Under the pieces are notes generated by a model that saw only the letters and a program-made list of their open reading frames with translations, ran no database searches and was not told the DNA's origin. Position numbers and translations under genes: made by a program. 64,000 nt of DNA. Origin: JAWWOL01 sp033851545 (GTDB lineage: Bacteria; Actinomycetota; Actinomycetes; JAWWOL01). Positions 23,465 through 31,844 of this stretch are shown here, piece after piece. Location of the stretch: the NCBI GenBank assembly GCA_033851545.1, contig JAWWOO010000087.1, positions 1-64,000 of the forward strand. Reading direction: 5' to 3'. Position 1 is the first letter of the stretch; every line of letters starts with the position of its first letter.

Positions 23465-25771
23465 ATGCACATGCCCATCCCACGGCGCGGAAGGCGGTTT
23501 CTGCGCCGCCACGTGCTCGTGCCCGTCGCCGTTCTGGCTGTTGTCGCACCGGTCTCAGCCGTTGGGCTGACCGCGTCCGCAGCACAGCCGTCGGCGACCA
23601 CGACGGCATCGGCGAAGAGCATCGACGAGAAGGTCAACGCCTTGCTCGCCAAGATGACGTTGGCGGAGAAGTTCGGCCAGCTCGAGATGGCCGGCCCGGA
23701 CGGCCCGAACGGCACTCCCGGCCCGTTGCTGCTCAAGGGGGTCCGCGACGGCACCATCGGGACCGTGCTCGACCTGGTCGGGGTCCAGAACATCAACCAG
23801 GCGCAACAAGCGGCGCTGCAGTCGCGGCTGCACATCCCGTTGATCTTCTCCCTCGACGTCATCCACGGGTATCAGACGATCTTCCCCGTGCCGCTGATGG
23901 AAGCGAGCAGCTGGGACCCGACCGCCATCGCCAAGGACGAGTCGATCTCTGCGAGTGAGGCCACGGCCGACGGCATCAAGTGGACGTTCAACCCGATGGT
24001 CGACATCGCGCGCGATCCGCGCTGGGGACGCATCGTCGAAGGCGCGGGCGAGGACCCGTACCTCGGCTCTGCCGTCGCAGCGGCGAAGGTCCGAGGCTAC
24101 CAGGGCACGGACTTCAGCGCACCGTCCAAGATGGCGGCGACGGTCAAGCACTTCGCGGCATACGGAGCGGTCGAGGCCGGCCGCGAGTACAACACGGTGG
24201 ACATGTCCACCCAGCGCCTCTTCAACGACTACCTGCCCCCGTACAAGGCAGCGGTCGACGCCGGTGCCGCCACCGTCATGACCGCGTTCAACTCGCTCAA
24301 CGGGGTGCCGGCGAGCGCCGATCCCTATCTGCTCAAGACGATCCTGCGCAAGGCGTGGGACTTCCAGGGCACCGTGGTTAGTGACTACCAGGCCATCCAG
24401 GAGCTGGTTGAGTTCGGCTACGCGACCAACGAGCAGGACGCAGCCCTGCTGGCGCTGACCGCCGGCGTCACGATCGAGATGGGCGTGCAGGTGCCGAGCA
24501 TCAACGACACCTACACCCCGTTCGGGCCGGGGCTGGTCACATCCGGCAAGCTGAGCATCACCGAGGTCAACGCCGACGTGGCGCACGTGCTGCGCCTGAA
24601 GTACCTCGCCGGCATGTTCGACCACCCGTTCACCGACGCGACCCGCGTACAGACCGCGGAGCTGACTCCGGCCAACCTTGCTGCGGCCAGGACGACGGCA
24701 GCCGAGTCCCTGGTCCTGTTGCGCAACCAGAACAACGCGCTGCCGCTGGCCGCCTCTACCAGCTCGGTCGCAGTGGTCGGCCCGCTCGCGGACGACGCCA
24801 CTGACCAGCTCGGCTCCAACGTGCCGATCGGGCAGAACGCCGTCGCCGAGGCGCACACCACGACCGTGCTGCAGGGCATCAAGAACGAGGTGCCTGGTGC
24901 GACCGTCACATACGCGCAGGGCTGTGACGCGCTGTGCACGTCAACGACCGGCTTCGCCGCCGCCGTCGACGCGGCGAAGGCCGCTGCTGTCACGGTTCTC
25001 GTCGTCGGCGAGCCTGCTTCGTACTCCGGCGAGGCCTCGTCACGGGCGAACATCGACCTGCCGGGTCAGCAGCAGGCGCTGATCGAGGCGGTTGCCGCGA
25101 CCGGGAAACCGTACGTGGTGGTGCTGATGAACGGCCGTCCGCTCACGATCAACTGGCTGGCGGACAACGCACCGGGTCTGCTGGAGGCGTGGCAGCCGGG
25201 CAGTGAAGGCGGCAACGCGGTGGCCGACGTGCTCTTCGGCAAGGTCAACCCCAGCGGCAAGCTGCCGGTCACCTTCCCGCGGACGGTCGGCCAGATCCCG
25301 ATCTACTACAACCAGCTCGCGACCGGCCGACCGGGAGACCCGAACAACAAGTACACGTCCCGATACCTCGATGTCCCGAACTCACCGCTGTTCGACTTCG
25401 GGTACGGGCTCTCGTACACCAGCTTTGCGTTCTCCAACCTGCACTTCTCGGCGAGCACCATCCCGGCCAAGGGCACGGTGACCGTACGGGCTAGCCTCAC
25501 CAACACCGGAACCGTGGCGGGCACCGACGTCGCGCAGCTCTACATCCACAACCAGAACGCCAGGATCCTGCAGCCGATCCGGCAGCTGGAGGGCTTCCAC
25601 CGGGTCAGCCTCGCACCGGGGCAGACCAAGACCGTGACGTTCACCCTGGACGCCAGCAACCTCGGCTACTACGACAACAGTGGTCAGTTCGTGATGAACC
25701 CGGGCGCGTTCGACGTCTGGGTCGGCGACAGCTCAGTGGGCGGCCTGCACGGCGCGTTCTCCGTGCAGTAG
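23465..25771 (+). CDS. Secreted GH3 beta-glucosidase (BglX type)
   Basis: Exported beta-glucosidase of 768 residues. A signal peptide with Arg-rich start and hydrophobic core (LVPVAVLAVVAPVSAVG) ends near residue 38. The N-terminal GH3 domain contains LDVIHGYQTIFPVPLMEAS, NPMVDIARDPRWGRIVEG, KHFAAYG and the nucleophile Asp307 in TVVSDYQAIQEL. The C-terminal GH3 domain (about 400-630) has SLVLLRNQNNALPL and PGSEGGNAVADVLFG, and a fibronectin-III-like domain closes the protein (FDFGYGLSYTSF to the end). ATG 23465 follows GAGAGGAA. Likely releases glucose from cello- or gentio-oligosaccharides outside the cell; linkage preference is not determinable. Confidence 0.92.
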   Translation: MHMPIPRRGRRFLRRHVLVPVAVLAVVAPVSAVGLTASAAQPSATTTASAKSIDEKVNALLAKMTLAEKFGQLEMAGPDGPNGTPGPLLLKGVRDGTIGTVLDLVGVQNINQAQQAALQSRLHIPLIFSLDVIHGYQTIFPVPLMEASSWDPTAIAKDESISASEATADGIKWTFNPMVDIARDPRWGRIVEGAGEDPYLGSAVAAAKVRGYQGTDFSAPSKMAATVKHFAAYGAVEAGREYNTVDMSTQRLFNDYLPPYKAAVDAGAATVMTAFNSLNGVPASADPYLLKTILRKAWDFQGTVVSDYQAIQELVEFGYATNEQDAALLALTAGVTIEMGVQVPSINDTYTPFGPGLVTSGKLSITEVNADVAHVLRLKYLAGMFDHPFTDATRVQTAELTPANLAAARTTAAESLVLLRNQNNALPLAASTSSVAVVGPLADDATDQLGSNVPIGQNAVAEAHTTTVLQGIKNEVPGATVTYAQGCDALCTSTTGFAAAVDAAKAAAVTVLVVGEPASYSGEASSRANIDLPGQQQALIEAVAATGKPYVVVLMNGRPLTINWLADNAPGLLEAWQPGSEGGNAVADVLFGKVNPSGKLPVTFPRTVGQIPIYYNQLATGRPGDPNNKYTSRYLDVPNSPLFDFGYGLSYTSFAFSNLHFSASTIPAKGTVTVRASLTNTGTVAGTDVAQLYIHNQNARILQPIRQLEGFHRVSLAPGQTKTVTFTLDASNLGYYDNSGQFVMNPGAFDVWVGDSSVGGLHGAFSVQ

Positions 25772-25788
25772 GCAGTTCTCGACCATCT

Positions 25789-25818
25789 GGGAGGCCCGGA
25801 CGACCGTCCGGGCCTCCC
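25789..25818 (+). terminator. GC-rich hairpin terminator after the GH3 beta-glucosidase
   Basis: A perfect 13-bp stem (GGGAGGCCCGGAC at 25789-25801, complement at 25806-25818) with loop GACC, 17 nt after the stop codon. No T run follows. Typical of actinobacterial stem-only terminators. Confidence 0.7.
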
Positions 25819-25883
25819 CAGTCGTGGTTGCTGTGGGTTCGATAAGGCCGCTCAACCGGGCCGTGGCCGATGCCGACACCGCC

Positions 25884-26432
25884 ATGGTGAGTGGCGACGG
25901 TGGCAACAGCGACTGGGCGTTACCGGCCGGGACCGACTTCGCCTCCCGCGGTGCGCTGGTTGTCGTGCTCGCCGTGTGGGTGCTGAGCTTCGTCGGGGCC
26001 GGGAACACCTTCGGTGAGGCCCGGTCCAACATGCGCAGTCGCTTTCCGGACCTGCTCGCTGCCGCGCGCGAGCACCGGGTGCTGGTCAGCCGTGGCGGGC
26101 TGACGTTCGCCTGGTGGGAGCCGGTGGCAGGGGGCACCTGGCTTCTCCAGGAGATTGCCTCCTTCCCCCGTGGACGCGGCCATGGCACACGGGTGCTGGC
26201 CACGTTCTTGCACCTTGCGGACCAGGCGCATGTGCCGGTCGCGCTGGTCTGTCCGCGTGCCCGGGTCAACTGGTACCGCCGCCACGGCTTCCGGCTCGGA
26301 CCCAAGGACCATGAGGTCAACCGGCTCGGCCTGCTGTGGATGGAGCGCCCCAGAAGGTCCGCGACCAAACACCGCGGGCACCGGACGGCTATCAAGACCA
26401 GCCTGCCATCAGGGGTTCGCGGCTACGGCTGA
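25884..26432 (+). CDS. Divergent GNAT-like acetyltransferase
   Basis: The C-terminal 110 residues resemble a GNAT fold: strands around VLVSRGGLTFAWWEPV and WLLQEIASFP, the acetyl-CoA P-loop motif PRGRGHGTRVLATFL (R-x-x-G-x-G), and a final NWYRRHGFRLGP segment as in motif B. The N-terminal 50 residues have a hydrophobic patch (ALVVVLAVWVLSFVG) of unknown meaning. The start is uncertain: GTG near 25824, ATG 25884 and ATG 26031 are in frame and none has a good RBS; the shortest form already contains the acetyltransferase core. It converges with the RNase J gene. No substrate can be proposed. Confidence 0.5.
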   Translation: MVSGDGGNSDWALPAGTDFASRGALVVVLAVWVLSFVGAGNTFGEARSNMRSRFPDLLAAAREHRVLVSRGGLTFAWWEPVAGGTWLLQEIASFPRGRGHGTRVLATFLHLADQAHVPVALVCPRARVNWYRRHGFRLGPKDHEVNRLGLLWMERPRRSATKHRGHRTAIKTSLPSGVRGYG

Positions 26433-26448
26433 CAGCGTGTCGTCTTCC

Positions 26449-28134
26449 TCACGCGTCGATGACGATCGGCAGGATGATCGGGCTCCTGCGGTAGGTGTCC
26501 CGCGCCCAGCGGCTGACCGTACGGTGGATCAGCTGCTCGAGCTGGTGCTGCTCGCCGATGCCCTCGGCGGCCGCCTTGGCGAGCACGTCCTCGATCAGCT
26601 TGACCACGACGTCGAAGGTGCGGTCGTCGTGGACGAAACCGCGGGCGAGAAACTCCGGCGGCTCGGTCAGCAGGCCGGTGTCCGAGTCGACGAGCGCGAC
26701 GATGGTGATGAACCCGCCGGCGGCGAGGGTCAGCCGGTCCTGCAAGGAGTCCTCGGTCGCACCGCCGACACTGGCGCCGTCGACGTAGACGTAACCGGCA
26801 GGCACCTTGCCGGTGATCCGGGCCCGACCGTCGATGAGGTCGACGACCACGCCGTCATCCGCGATGGTGACGTGGTCGGCAGGCACTCCGGTGCGGACGG
26901 CGAGCGCAGCGTTGGCGGTCAGGTGGCGCCACTCACCGTGCACCGGCATGACGTTGGACGGACGCAGGACGTTGTAGCAGTAGACCAGCTCCCCGGCGCT
27001 GGCATGGCCGGAGACATGCACCTTGGCGTTGCCCTTGTGCACCACGTTGGCACCCCAGCGGGTCAACGCGTTGATGACCCGGTAGATCGCGTTCTCGTTG
27101 CCGGGGATCAGCGAGCTGGCCAGCAGGACGGTATCGCCCTCCCCGATCCGGATCATGTGGTCCCGGTTGGCCATGCGGGCGAGTGCCGCCATCGGCTCGC
27201 CCTGGGATCCCGTACAGATCAAGGTGATCTTGGTGTCCGCGAGCTTCTCGAGGACCTTGAGGTCGACCACGAGACCCTTGGGGATCCGCAGGTAGCCGAG
27301 GTCGCGTGCCAGGCCCATGTTGCGGACCATCGAGCGGCCGACGAAGGCGACCTTGCGGCCGTGGTGGTGGGCTGCGTCGAGCACCTGCTGGATACGGTGC
27401 ACGTGGCTGGCGAAGCTCGAGACGACGATCCGGCCGGGCGCCGTACGGAACACCTGCTCGATCGCCGGCGCCAGGTCGCGCTCGGAGATCTGGAAACCGG
27501 GGACCTCGGCGTTGGTCGAGTCGACGAGCAGCAGGTCGACACCCTCCTCGCCGAGCCGGGCGAAGGCGCGCAGGTCGGTGATCCGGTCGTCGAGCGGGAA
27601 CTGGTCCATCTTGAAGTCACCGGTGTGCAGGACCAGGCCGGCGTCCGTCCGGATCGCAACGGCCAGCGCGTCCGGGATCGAGTGGTTGACCGCGACGAAC
27701 TCGCAGTCGAACGGGCCAACCTTGCGGCGCTGGCCCTCGGAGACCTCGACGGTCCTGGGCGTGATCCGGTGCTCCTTGAGCTTGGCCGCGATGAACGCGA
27801 GCGTCAGCTTGGACCCGATCAGCGGGATGTCGGCACGCTCACGCAGGAGGTAGGGCACGGCACCGATGTGGTCCTCGTGGCCGTGGGTGAGGATGAGCCC
27901 GTCGATCCGGTCCAGCCGGTCGCGGATCCAGGTGAAGTCGGGCAGGATCACGTCGACCCCCGGCTGGGTCTCCTCGGGGAACAGCACGCCGCAGTCGACG
28001 ATCAGCAGCCGGCCGGCGTGCTCGAAGACCGTCATGTTGCGCCCGATCTCACCCAGGCCGCCGAGCGCGACGATGCGCAGTCCGCCCTTCGGCAGGCGGG
28101 GCGGCGATCCGAGCTCGGGATGGGGGTGGCTCAA
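26449..28134 (-). CDS. rnj: Ribonuclease J
   Basis: Metallo-beta-lactamase/beta-CASP exo- and endoribonuclease for rRNA and mRNA processing in the cytoplasm. It shows the catalytic LTHGHEDHIGAVPYLL motif, GGLGEIGRNMTVFEH near the start, VNHSIPDALAVAI, and the beta-CASP sequences SFASHVHRIQQVLDAA and CTGSQGEPMAALARM. TTG 28134 is chosen because the family's N-terminus reads SHPHPELG-PP and the resulting 561 residues match streptomycete RNase J; GTG 28176 would add 14 atypical residues. The gene is on the same strand as serA, 234 nt downstream. That gap holds nothing I can assign. Confidence 0.93.
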   Translation of the reverse strand: MSHPHPELGSPPRLPKGGLRIVALGGLGEIGRNMTVFEHAGRLLIVDCGVLFPEETQPGVDVILPDFTWIRDRLDRIDGLILTHGHEDHIGAVPYLLRERADIPLIGSKLTLAFIAAKLKEHRITPRTVEVSEGQRRKVGPFDCEFVAVNHSIPDALAVAIRTDAGLVLHTGDFKMDQFPLDDRITDLRAFARLGEEGVDLLLVDSTNAEVPGFQISERDLAPAIEQVFRTAPGRIVVSSFASHVHRIQQVLDAAHHHGRKVAFVGRSMVRNMGLARDLGYLRIPKGLVVDLKVLEKLADTKITLICTGSQGEPMAALARMANRDHMIRIGEGDTVLLASSLIPGNENAIYRVINALTRWGANVVHKGNAKVHVSGHASAGELVYCYNVLRPSNVMPVHGEWRHLTANAALAVRTGVPADHVTIADDGVVVDLIDGRARITGKVPAGYVYVDGASVGGATEDSLQDRLTLAAGGFITIVALVDSDTGLLTEPPEFLARGFVHDDRTFDVVVKLIEDVLAKAAAEGIGEQHQLEQLIHRTVSRWARDTYRRSPIILPIVIDA

Positions 28135-28368
28135 CCTGGAAATCCTGTCGTCTGGCGCCGGCGAGCCGGTGGGCACGGCCGGCGCTCGGGGTTAGCTGTC
28201 CGCACCATCATCCCGCTCCGCGATGCGCGGCCGGCGGCGGAGGGCTCCTGCGCCTGCTCCTCGGCGGGCCGCCACTGCCCGCCGCGTGTGCCCGGCCCCC
28301 CATTTCCCGCCACTTGGCGCGAACATTCGCGTGTCCTGCGGCGTGTCGGGCAACTTGCCGAGCGCGCC

Positions 28369-29982
28369 TCAGACCTCGTCGAGGTCGACCGCGCGGGCCG
28401 AGGTGGCGCCGATCGCGGTGGCGATCTCGGTGAGCACGTCAGCCGGAATGGCGGTGTCCACCGTCACGGCCATCAGCGCGTCGCCGCCGGCTGCCTGGCG
28501 GGCGACCTGGGCACCGGCGATGTTGACGCCGCGGGAGCCGAGGACGTTGCCGAGCTTGCCGACGATGCCGGGCTCGTCGTGGTAGCGGAAGAACGCCAGG
28601 TGCTCGACGAGCTGCAGGTCGACGTCGAAGCCGTCCACCTCGGTCAGCTTGGCGACCTGCTTGTGCCCGGACAGCGTGCCGGAGACTGAGAACTGCTCAC
28701 CGGTCGCGAGCGTCCCCCGTACGGTCAGGAGGTTGCGGTAGTCCGGGCTCTCCTCGCTCGAGGTGAGTCGGACCTGGAGGCCGCGCTCCTCGGCGAGCAA
28801 CGGCGCGTTGACGAAGGTGACCTGCTGCTCGACGACGTCGGTGAAGACGCCCTTGAGCGCCGAGAGCTGCAGGATCTGTACGTCGAACGCGGCGATCTCG
28901 CCGCGGACGAGCACCTCGAGCTCGGCGGGCACGGTGCCGGCCAGCGCGGTGAAGACCCGGCCGAGCTGCTCCATGAGGCCGAGAGCCGGGCGTACCTCCT
29001 CGGCGACGAGACCACCGGACTGCACGTTGACGGCGTCGGGTACGAACTCGCCCAGCAGCGCCAGCTTGACCGACTTGGCGACGGCGGTCCCGGCCTTGTC
29101 CTGCGCCTCGTCGGTGGACGCGCCCAGGTGCGGGGTCACGACAACGGAGTCGCCGAGCGCGAACAGCGGCGAGTCGGTGCACGGCTCGGAGGCGTAGACG
29201 TCGATCCCGGCACCGCCGACCCGGCCCTCCTCGATCGCCTTGGCCAGCGCAGCCTCGTCGATCAGGCCGCCGCGGGCGGCGTTGACGATGATGACCGTCG
29301 GCTTGACCAGGGTGAGCTCGCGCTCGCCGATCAGGCCCTTGGTCTCAGGGGTCTTCGGCAGGTGGATCGAGATGAAGTCGGACTCGCGCAGCAGGTCGTC
29401 GAGCGAGACCAGCCGCACGCCGAGCTGCGCGGCGCGGGCGGCCGAGATGTACGGGTCGTACGCGATGATCGTCGTGTCGAACGCTGCCAGCCGGTGGGCG
29501 AACAGCTGACCGATCTTGCCTAGCCCGACGACGCCGACGACCTTCTCGTTGACCTCGACGCCGGTGAACTTCGCACGCTTCCACTCGTTGCCCTTGAGGC
29601 TGGCGTTGGCGGCGGGAATCCGGCGGGCGGCGGCGAGCAGCAGGCCGACCGCGTGCTCGGCGGCGCTGACGATGTTGGAGGTCGGCGCATTGACCACCAT
29701 GACCCCGGCGGCGGTGGCGGCCTTGATGTCGACGTTGTCCAGTCCGACGCCGGCGCGCGCGATCACCTTGAGCTGCGTCGCCGCGCCGATCGCTTCGGCG
29801 TCCATCTTGGTGGCGCTGCGGATGAGCACGGCGTCCACGCCGACGAGCGCTGGCAGCAGGGCCGACCGGTCGGCGCCGTCCACGTGGCGGAGCTCGAAGT
29901 CCGACGAGAGGACATCGAGGGCGGAGGGGGCGAGCTCTTCAGCGACCAGGACGACGGGCTTGCTCAACGGACCAGTCCTCAC
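28369..29982 (-). CDS. serA: D-3-phosphoglycerate dehydrogenase
   Basis: First step of serine synthesis, oxidising 3-phosphoglycerate with NAD. The 537-residue long form has the catalytic and NAD-binding region VVGLGKIGQLFAHRLAAFD (about 147), substrate Arg in NAARGGLIDEAAL, and PHLGASTDEAQ with the catalytic His. An allosteric substrate-binding domain follows, and an ACT domain (last 75 residues, FFRYHDEPGIVGKLGNVLG) binds serine. GTG 29982 is used; a TTG at 29967 is possible. It lies downstream of ilvC on the same strand, but a large inverted repeat separates the two, so coupling may be partial. Confidence 0.94.
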   Translation of the reverse strand: MRTGPLSKPVVLVAEELAPSALDVLSSDFELRHVDGADRSALLPALVGVDAVLIRSATKMDAEAIGAATQLKVIARAGVGLDNVDIKAATAAGVMVVNAPTSNIVSAAEHAVGLLLAAARRIPAANASLKGNEWKRAKFTGVEVNEKVVGVVGLGKIGQLFAHRLAAFDTTIIAYDPYISAARAAQLGVRLVSLDDLLRESDFISIHLPKTPETKGLIGERELTLVKPTVIIVNAARGGLIDEAALAKAIEEGRVGGAGIDVYASEPCTDSPLFALGDSVVVTPHLGASTDEAQDKAGTAVAKSVKLALLGEFVPDAVNVQSGGLVAEEVRPALGLMEQLGRVFTALAGTVPAELEVLVRGEIAAFDVQILQLSALKGVFTDVVEQQVTFVNAPLLAEERGLQVRLTSSEESPDYRNLLTVRGTLATGEQFSVSGTLSGHKQVAKLTEVDGFDVDLQLVEHLAFFRYHDEPGIVGKLGNVLGSRGVNIAGAQVARQAAGGDALMAVTVDTAIPADVLTEIATAIGATSARAVDLDEV

Positions 29983-30060
29983 GCAGCAGGGAAGTGGAGT
30001 GTTTCCCCATCGTAACGGCCGCCCTCCGAGGGGCGAGACGCGGAGTCTCGGAGTACGGGA

Positions 30061-30092
30061 GGCCGATAGCGCCGCTGTCGCCGGAACGGGCC
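30061..30092. repeat. Fifth, inverted copy of the AGCGCCGCTATCG intergenic repeat
   Basis: GGCCGATAGCGCCGCTGTCG followed by CCGGAACGGGCC is, on the other strand, AGCGGCGCTATCGG preceded by CCGGCGAC, closely matching the repeat copy at 9371. It lies between ilvC and serA. Confidence 0.55.
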
Positions 30093-30106
30093 TGGGCTGA
30101 GCTGTT

Positions 30107-30168
30107 GCCGATCTTGGACATCCTGCCCGTTCGGGCGACTCGGGACGGTCATGATGTCCAAGATCGGC
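30107..30168. repeat. 16-bp perfect inverted repeat between ilvC and serA
   Basis: GCCGATCTTGGACATC (30107-30122) is exactly inverted at 30153-30168 with a 30-nt loop that contains a smaller GCCCG/CGGGC hairpin. It lies 20 nt after the ilvC stop codon as transcribed. There is no T run. It may be a terminator, an RNA processing site or a mobile palindromic unit. Confidence 0.75.
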
Positions 30169-30187
30169 GAGGCGCTGGCGGGAGAAG

Positions 30188-31183
30188 CTAGTCCTTGTCG
30201 ATCCAGGCCATCATCGGGCGCAGCTTGGCGCCGACGACCTCGATCGGGTGGTGCGCGCCCTCCGCGGCCCACTTGGTGTAGTTGGGCCGGCCGTTGTCGT
30301 CCTCGGCCACCCATTCGCGGGCGAAGGTCCCGTCCTGGATCTCGCCGAGGATCTTCTTCATCTCTGCCTTGGTGTCAGCGTTGACGATGCGCGGGCCGCG
30401 GCTGTAGTCGCCGTACTCGGCGGTGTCCGAGATCGACCAGCGCATCTTGGAGATGCCGCCCTCGTACATCAGGTCGACGATCAGCTTGAGCTCGTGCAGG
30501 CACTCGAAGTAGGCCACCTCCGGCTGGTAGCCGGCCTCGATCAGCGTCTCGAAGCCGGCCTGGACCAGCGCGGACGCGCCGCCGCAGAGCACGGCCTGCT
30601 CGCCGAACAGGTCGGTCTCCGTCTCCTCGGTGAACGTGGTCTTGAGGACCCCGGCCCGGGTGCCACCGATGCCCTTGGCGTACGAGAGGGCCAGCGCCAG
30701 CGCGTTGCCCGACGCGTCCTGCTCGACGGCGACGAGGCACGGCACGCCGCGACCCTCCTGGAACTGACGCCGTACGAGGTGACCCGGCCCCTTCGGTGCG
30801 ACCATCGCGACGTCGACACCGGCCGGCGGCTTGATCAGGTCGTAGCGGATGTTGAAGCCGTGGCCGAAGAACAGCGCGTCGCCCTCGTTGAGGTTGGGCT
30901 CGACCGACTCGGCGTAGAGCGAACGCTGGGCGGTGTCCGGCGCCAGGATCATGATCAGGTCGCCCCACGCGCTGGCCTCGGCCGGCGTCAGGACCTGCAG
31001 ACCCTCCGCCTCGGCCTTGGCCTTGCTCTTGGAGCCTTCGGGCAGGCCGACCCGGACGTCGACGCCGGAGTCGTGCAGGGACAGCGCGTGGGCATGGCCC
31101 TGGCTGCCGTAGCCGATGACGGCGACCTTGCGACCCTGGATCAGGGAGAGATCCGCGTCGGCGTCGTAGAAGATGTCAGCCAT
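30188..31183 (-). CDS. ilvC: Ketol-acid reductoisomerase (class I)
   Basis: Converts acetolactate or acetohydroxybutyrate to the dihydroxy acid with NADPH and Mg. At 331 residues it is the short class I enzyme. The NADPH-binding motif VAVIGYGSQGHAHALSLHDS occupies about 19-38, the PKGPGHLVRRQF segment and the metal-binding Asp/Glu pair in GIGGTRAGVLKTTFTEETET and TDLFGEQAVLCGG follow, and ECLHELKLIVDLMYEGGI closes the active site. ATG 31183 is used with AAAGGA upstream. It follows ilvN by 93 nt, completing ilvB-ilvN-ilvC. Confidence 0.95.
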   Translation of the reverse strand: MADIFYDADADLSLIQGRKVAVIGYGSQGHAHALSLHDSGVDVRVGLPEGSKSKAKAEAEGLQVLTPAEASAWGDLIMILAPDTAQRSLYAESVEPNLNEGDALFFGHGFNIRYDLIKPPAGVDVAMVAPKGPGHLVRRQFQEGRGVPCLVAVEQDASGNALALALSYAKGIGGTRAGVLKTTFTEETETDLFGEQAVLCGGASALVQAGFETLIEAGYQPEVAYFECLHELKLIVDLMYEGGISKMRWSISDTAEYGDYSRGPRIVNADTKAEMKKILGEIQDGTFAREWVAEDDNGRPNYTKWAAEGAHHPIEVVGAKLRPMMAWIDKD

Positions 31184-31242
31184 GGTGAGCTCGGTTGTCC
31201 TTTCGTGGATGGTCGTGCCCGCTGCGCGTCCATCATGGAGGT

Positions 31243-31262
31243 CTCCCCGGTCGTCCGGGGAG
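31243..31262. promoter_or_regulatory. Stem-loop between ilvN and ilvC
   Basis: CTCCCCGG and CCGGGGAG form a perfect 8-bp stem with loop TCGT, lying just after the ilvN stop. No T run follows in either direction. Likely an intercistronic RNA structure tuning ilvC level or message stability. Confidence 0.45.
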
Positions 31263-31276
31263 CGGGGGTCTCAAAC

Positions 31277-31810
31277 TCAGCTAGCGCGCTCGGCGGAACG
31301 CAGACTGCGGTCGGTGAGGGTACGGGCGCCGCGGGCGATGCCGACGACGCCGGACTGCACCAGCTCCTTGATGCCGTACGGCTCGAGCACCCGGATCAGC
31401 GCCTCGAGCTTCTCCGGCGCTCCGGTGGCCTCGATGGTCAGCGTGTCGGTCGCGACATCGACGACCTTGGCCCGGAACAGCTCGACCGTCTCGATGATCT
31501 GAGACCGGACCAGCGGCTCCTTGCTGTCAGCCCTGACCTTGACCAGCAGCAGCTCGCGGGAGACCGCGGCGTGCAGGTCGAGCTCGACGATCTTGAGCAC
31601 GTTGATCAGCTTGTTCAGCTGCTTGGTCACCTGCTCCAGCGGCAGGTCGGCGCAGTTGACGACGATGGTCATCCGGCTGACGTTCGGGTTCTCCGTCGGG
31701 CCGACCGCCAGCGAGTGGATGTTGAAGCCGCGGCGGGAGAACAGCGCGGCGACCCGGGTCAGCACGCCCGGCTTGTTCTCCACCAGCACCGACAAGGTGT
31801 GAATGCTCAT
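31277..31810 (-). CDS. ilvN: Acetolactate synthase regulatory (small) subunit
   Basis: Binds valine and activates or feedback-inhibits the catalytic subunit IlvB. The 177-residue protein starts MSIHTLSVLVENKPGVLTRV with an ACT domain (about 4-78, including RRGFNIHSLAVGPTENP) and ends with the second ACT-like domain (KEPLVRSQIIETVELFRAKV). ATG 31810 is preceded by GGAGCGGGG. It starts 34 nt after the ilvB stop and is cotranscribed with it. Confidence 0.95.
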   Translation of the reverse strand: MSIHTLSVLVENKPGVLTRVAALFSRRGFNIHSLAVGPTENPNVSRMTIVVNCADLPLEQVTKQLNKLINVLKIVELDLHAAVSRELLLVKVRADSKEPLVRSQIIETVELFRAKVVDVATDTLTIEATGAPEKLEALIRVLEPYGIKELVQSGVVGIARGARTLTDRSLRSAERAS

Positions 31811-31844
31811 CGCTGCGCCCCGCTCCGGTTGCTCGTCCGAACGC

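Noticed and set aside
25733..26395. 220-codon minus-strand ORF opposite the GNAT-like gene
   Set aside because: Ser/Arg/Pro-rich without recognisable motifs; the plus strand carries an acetyl-CoA-binding motif.
28135..28368. Hidden gene between RNase J and serA
   Set aside because: No frame shows an RBS with a protein-like translation; the longest candidate is a 60-codon Arg/Pro-rich frame overlapping the RNase J start.
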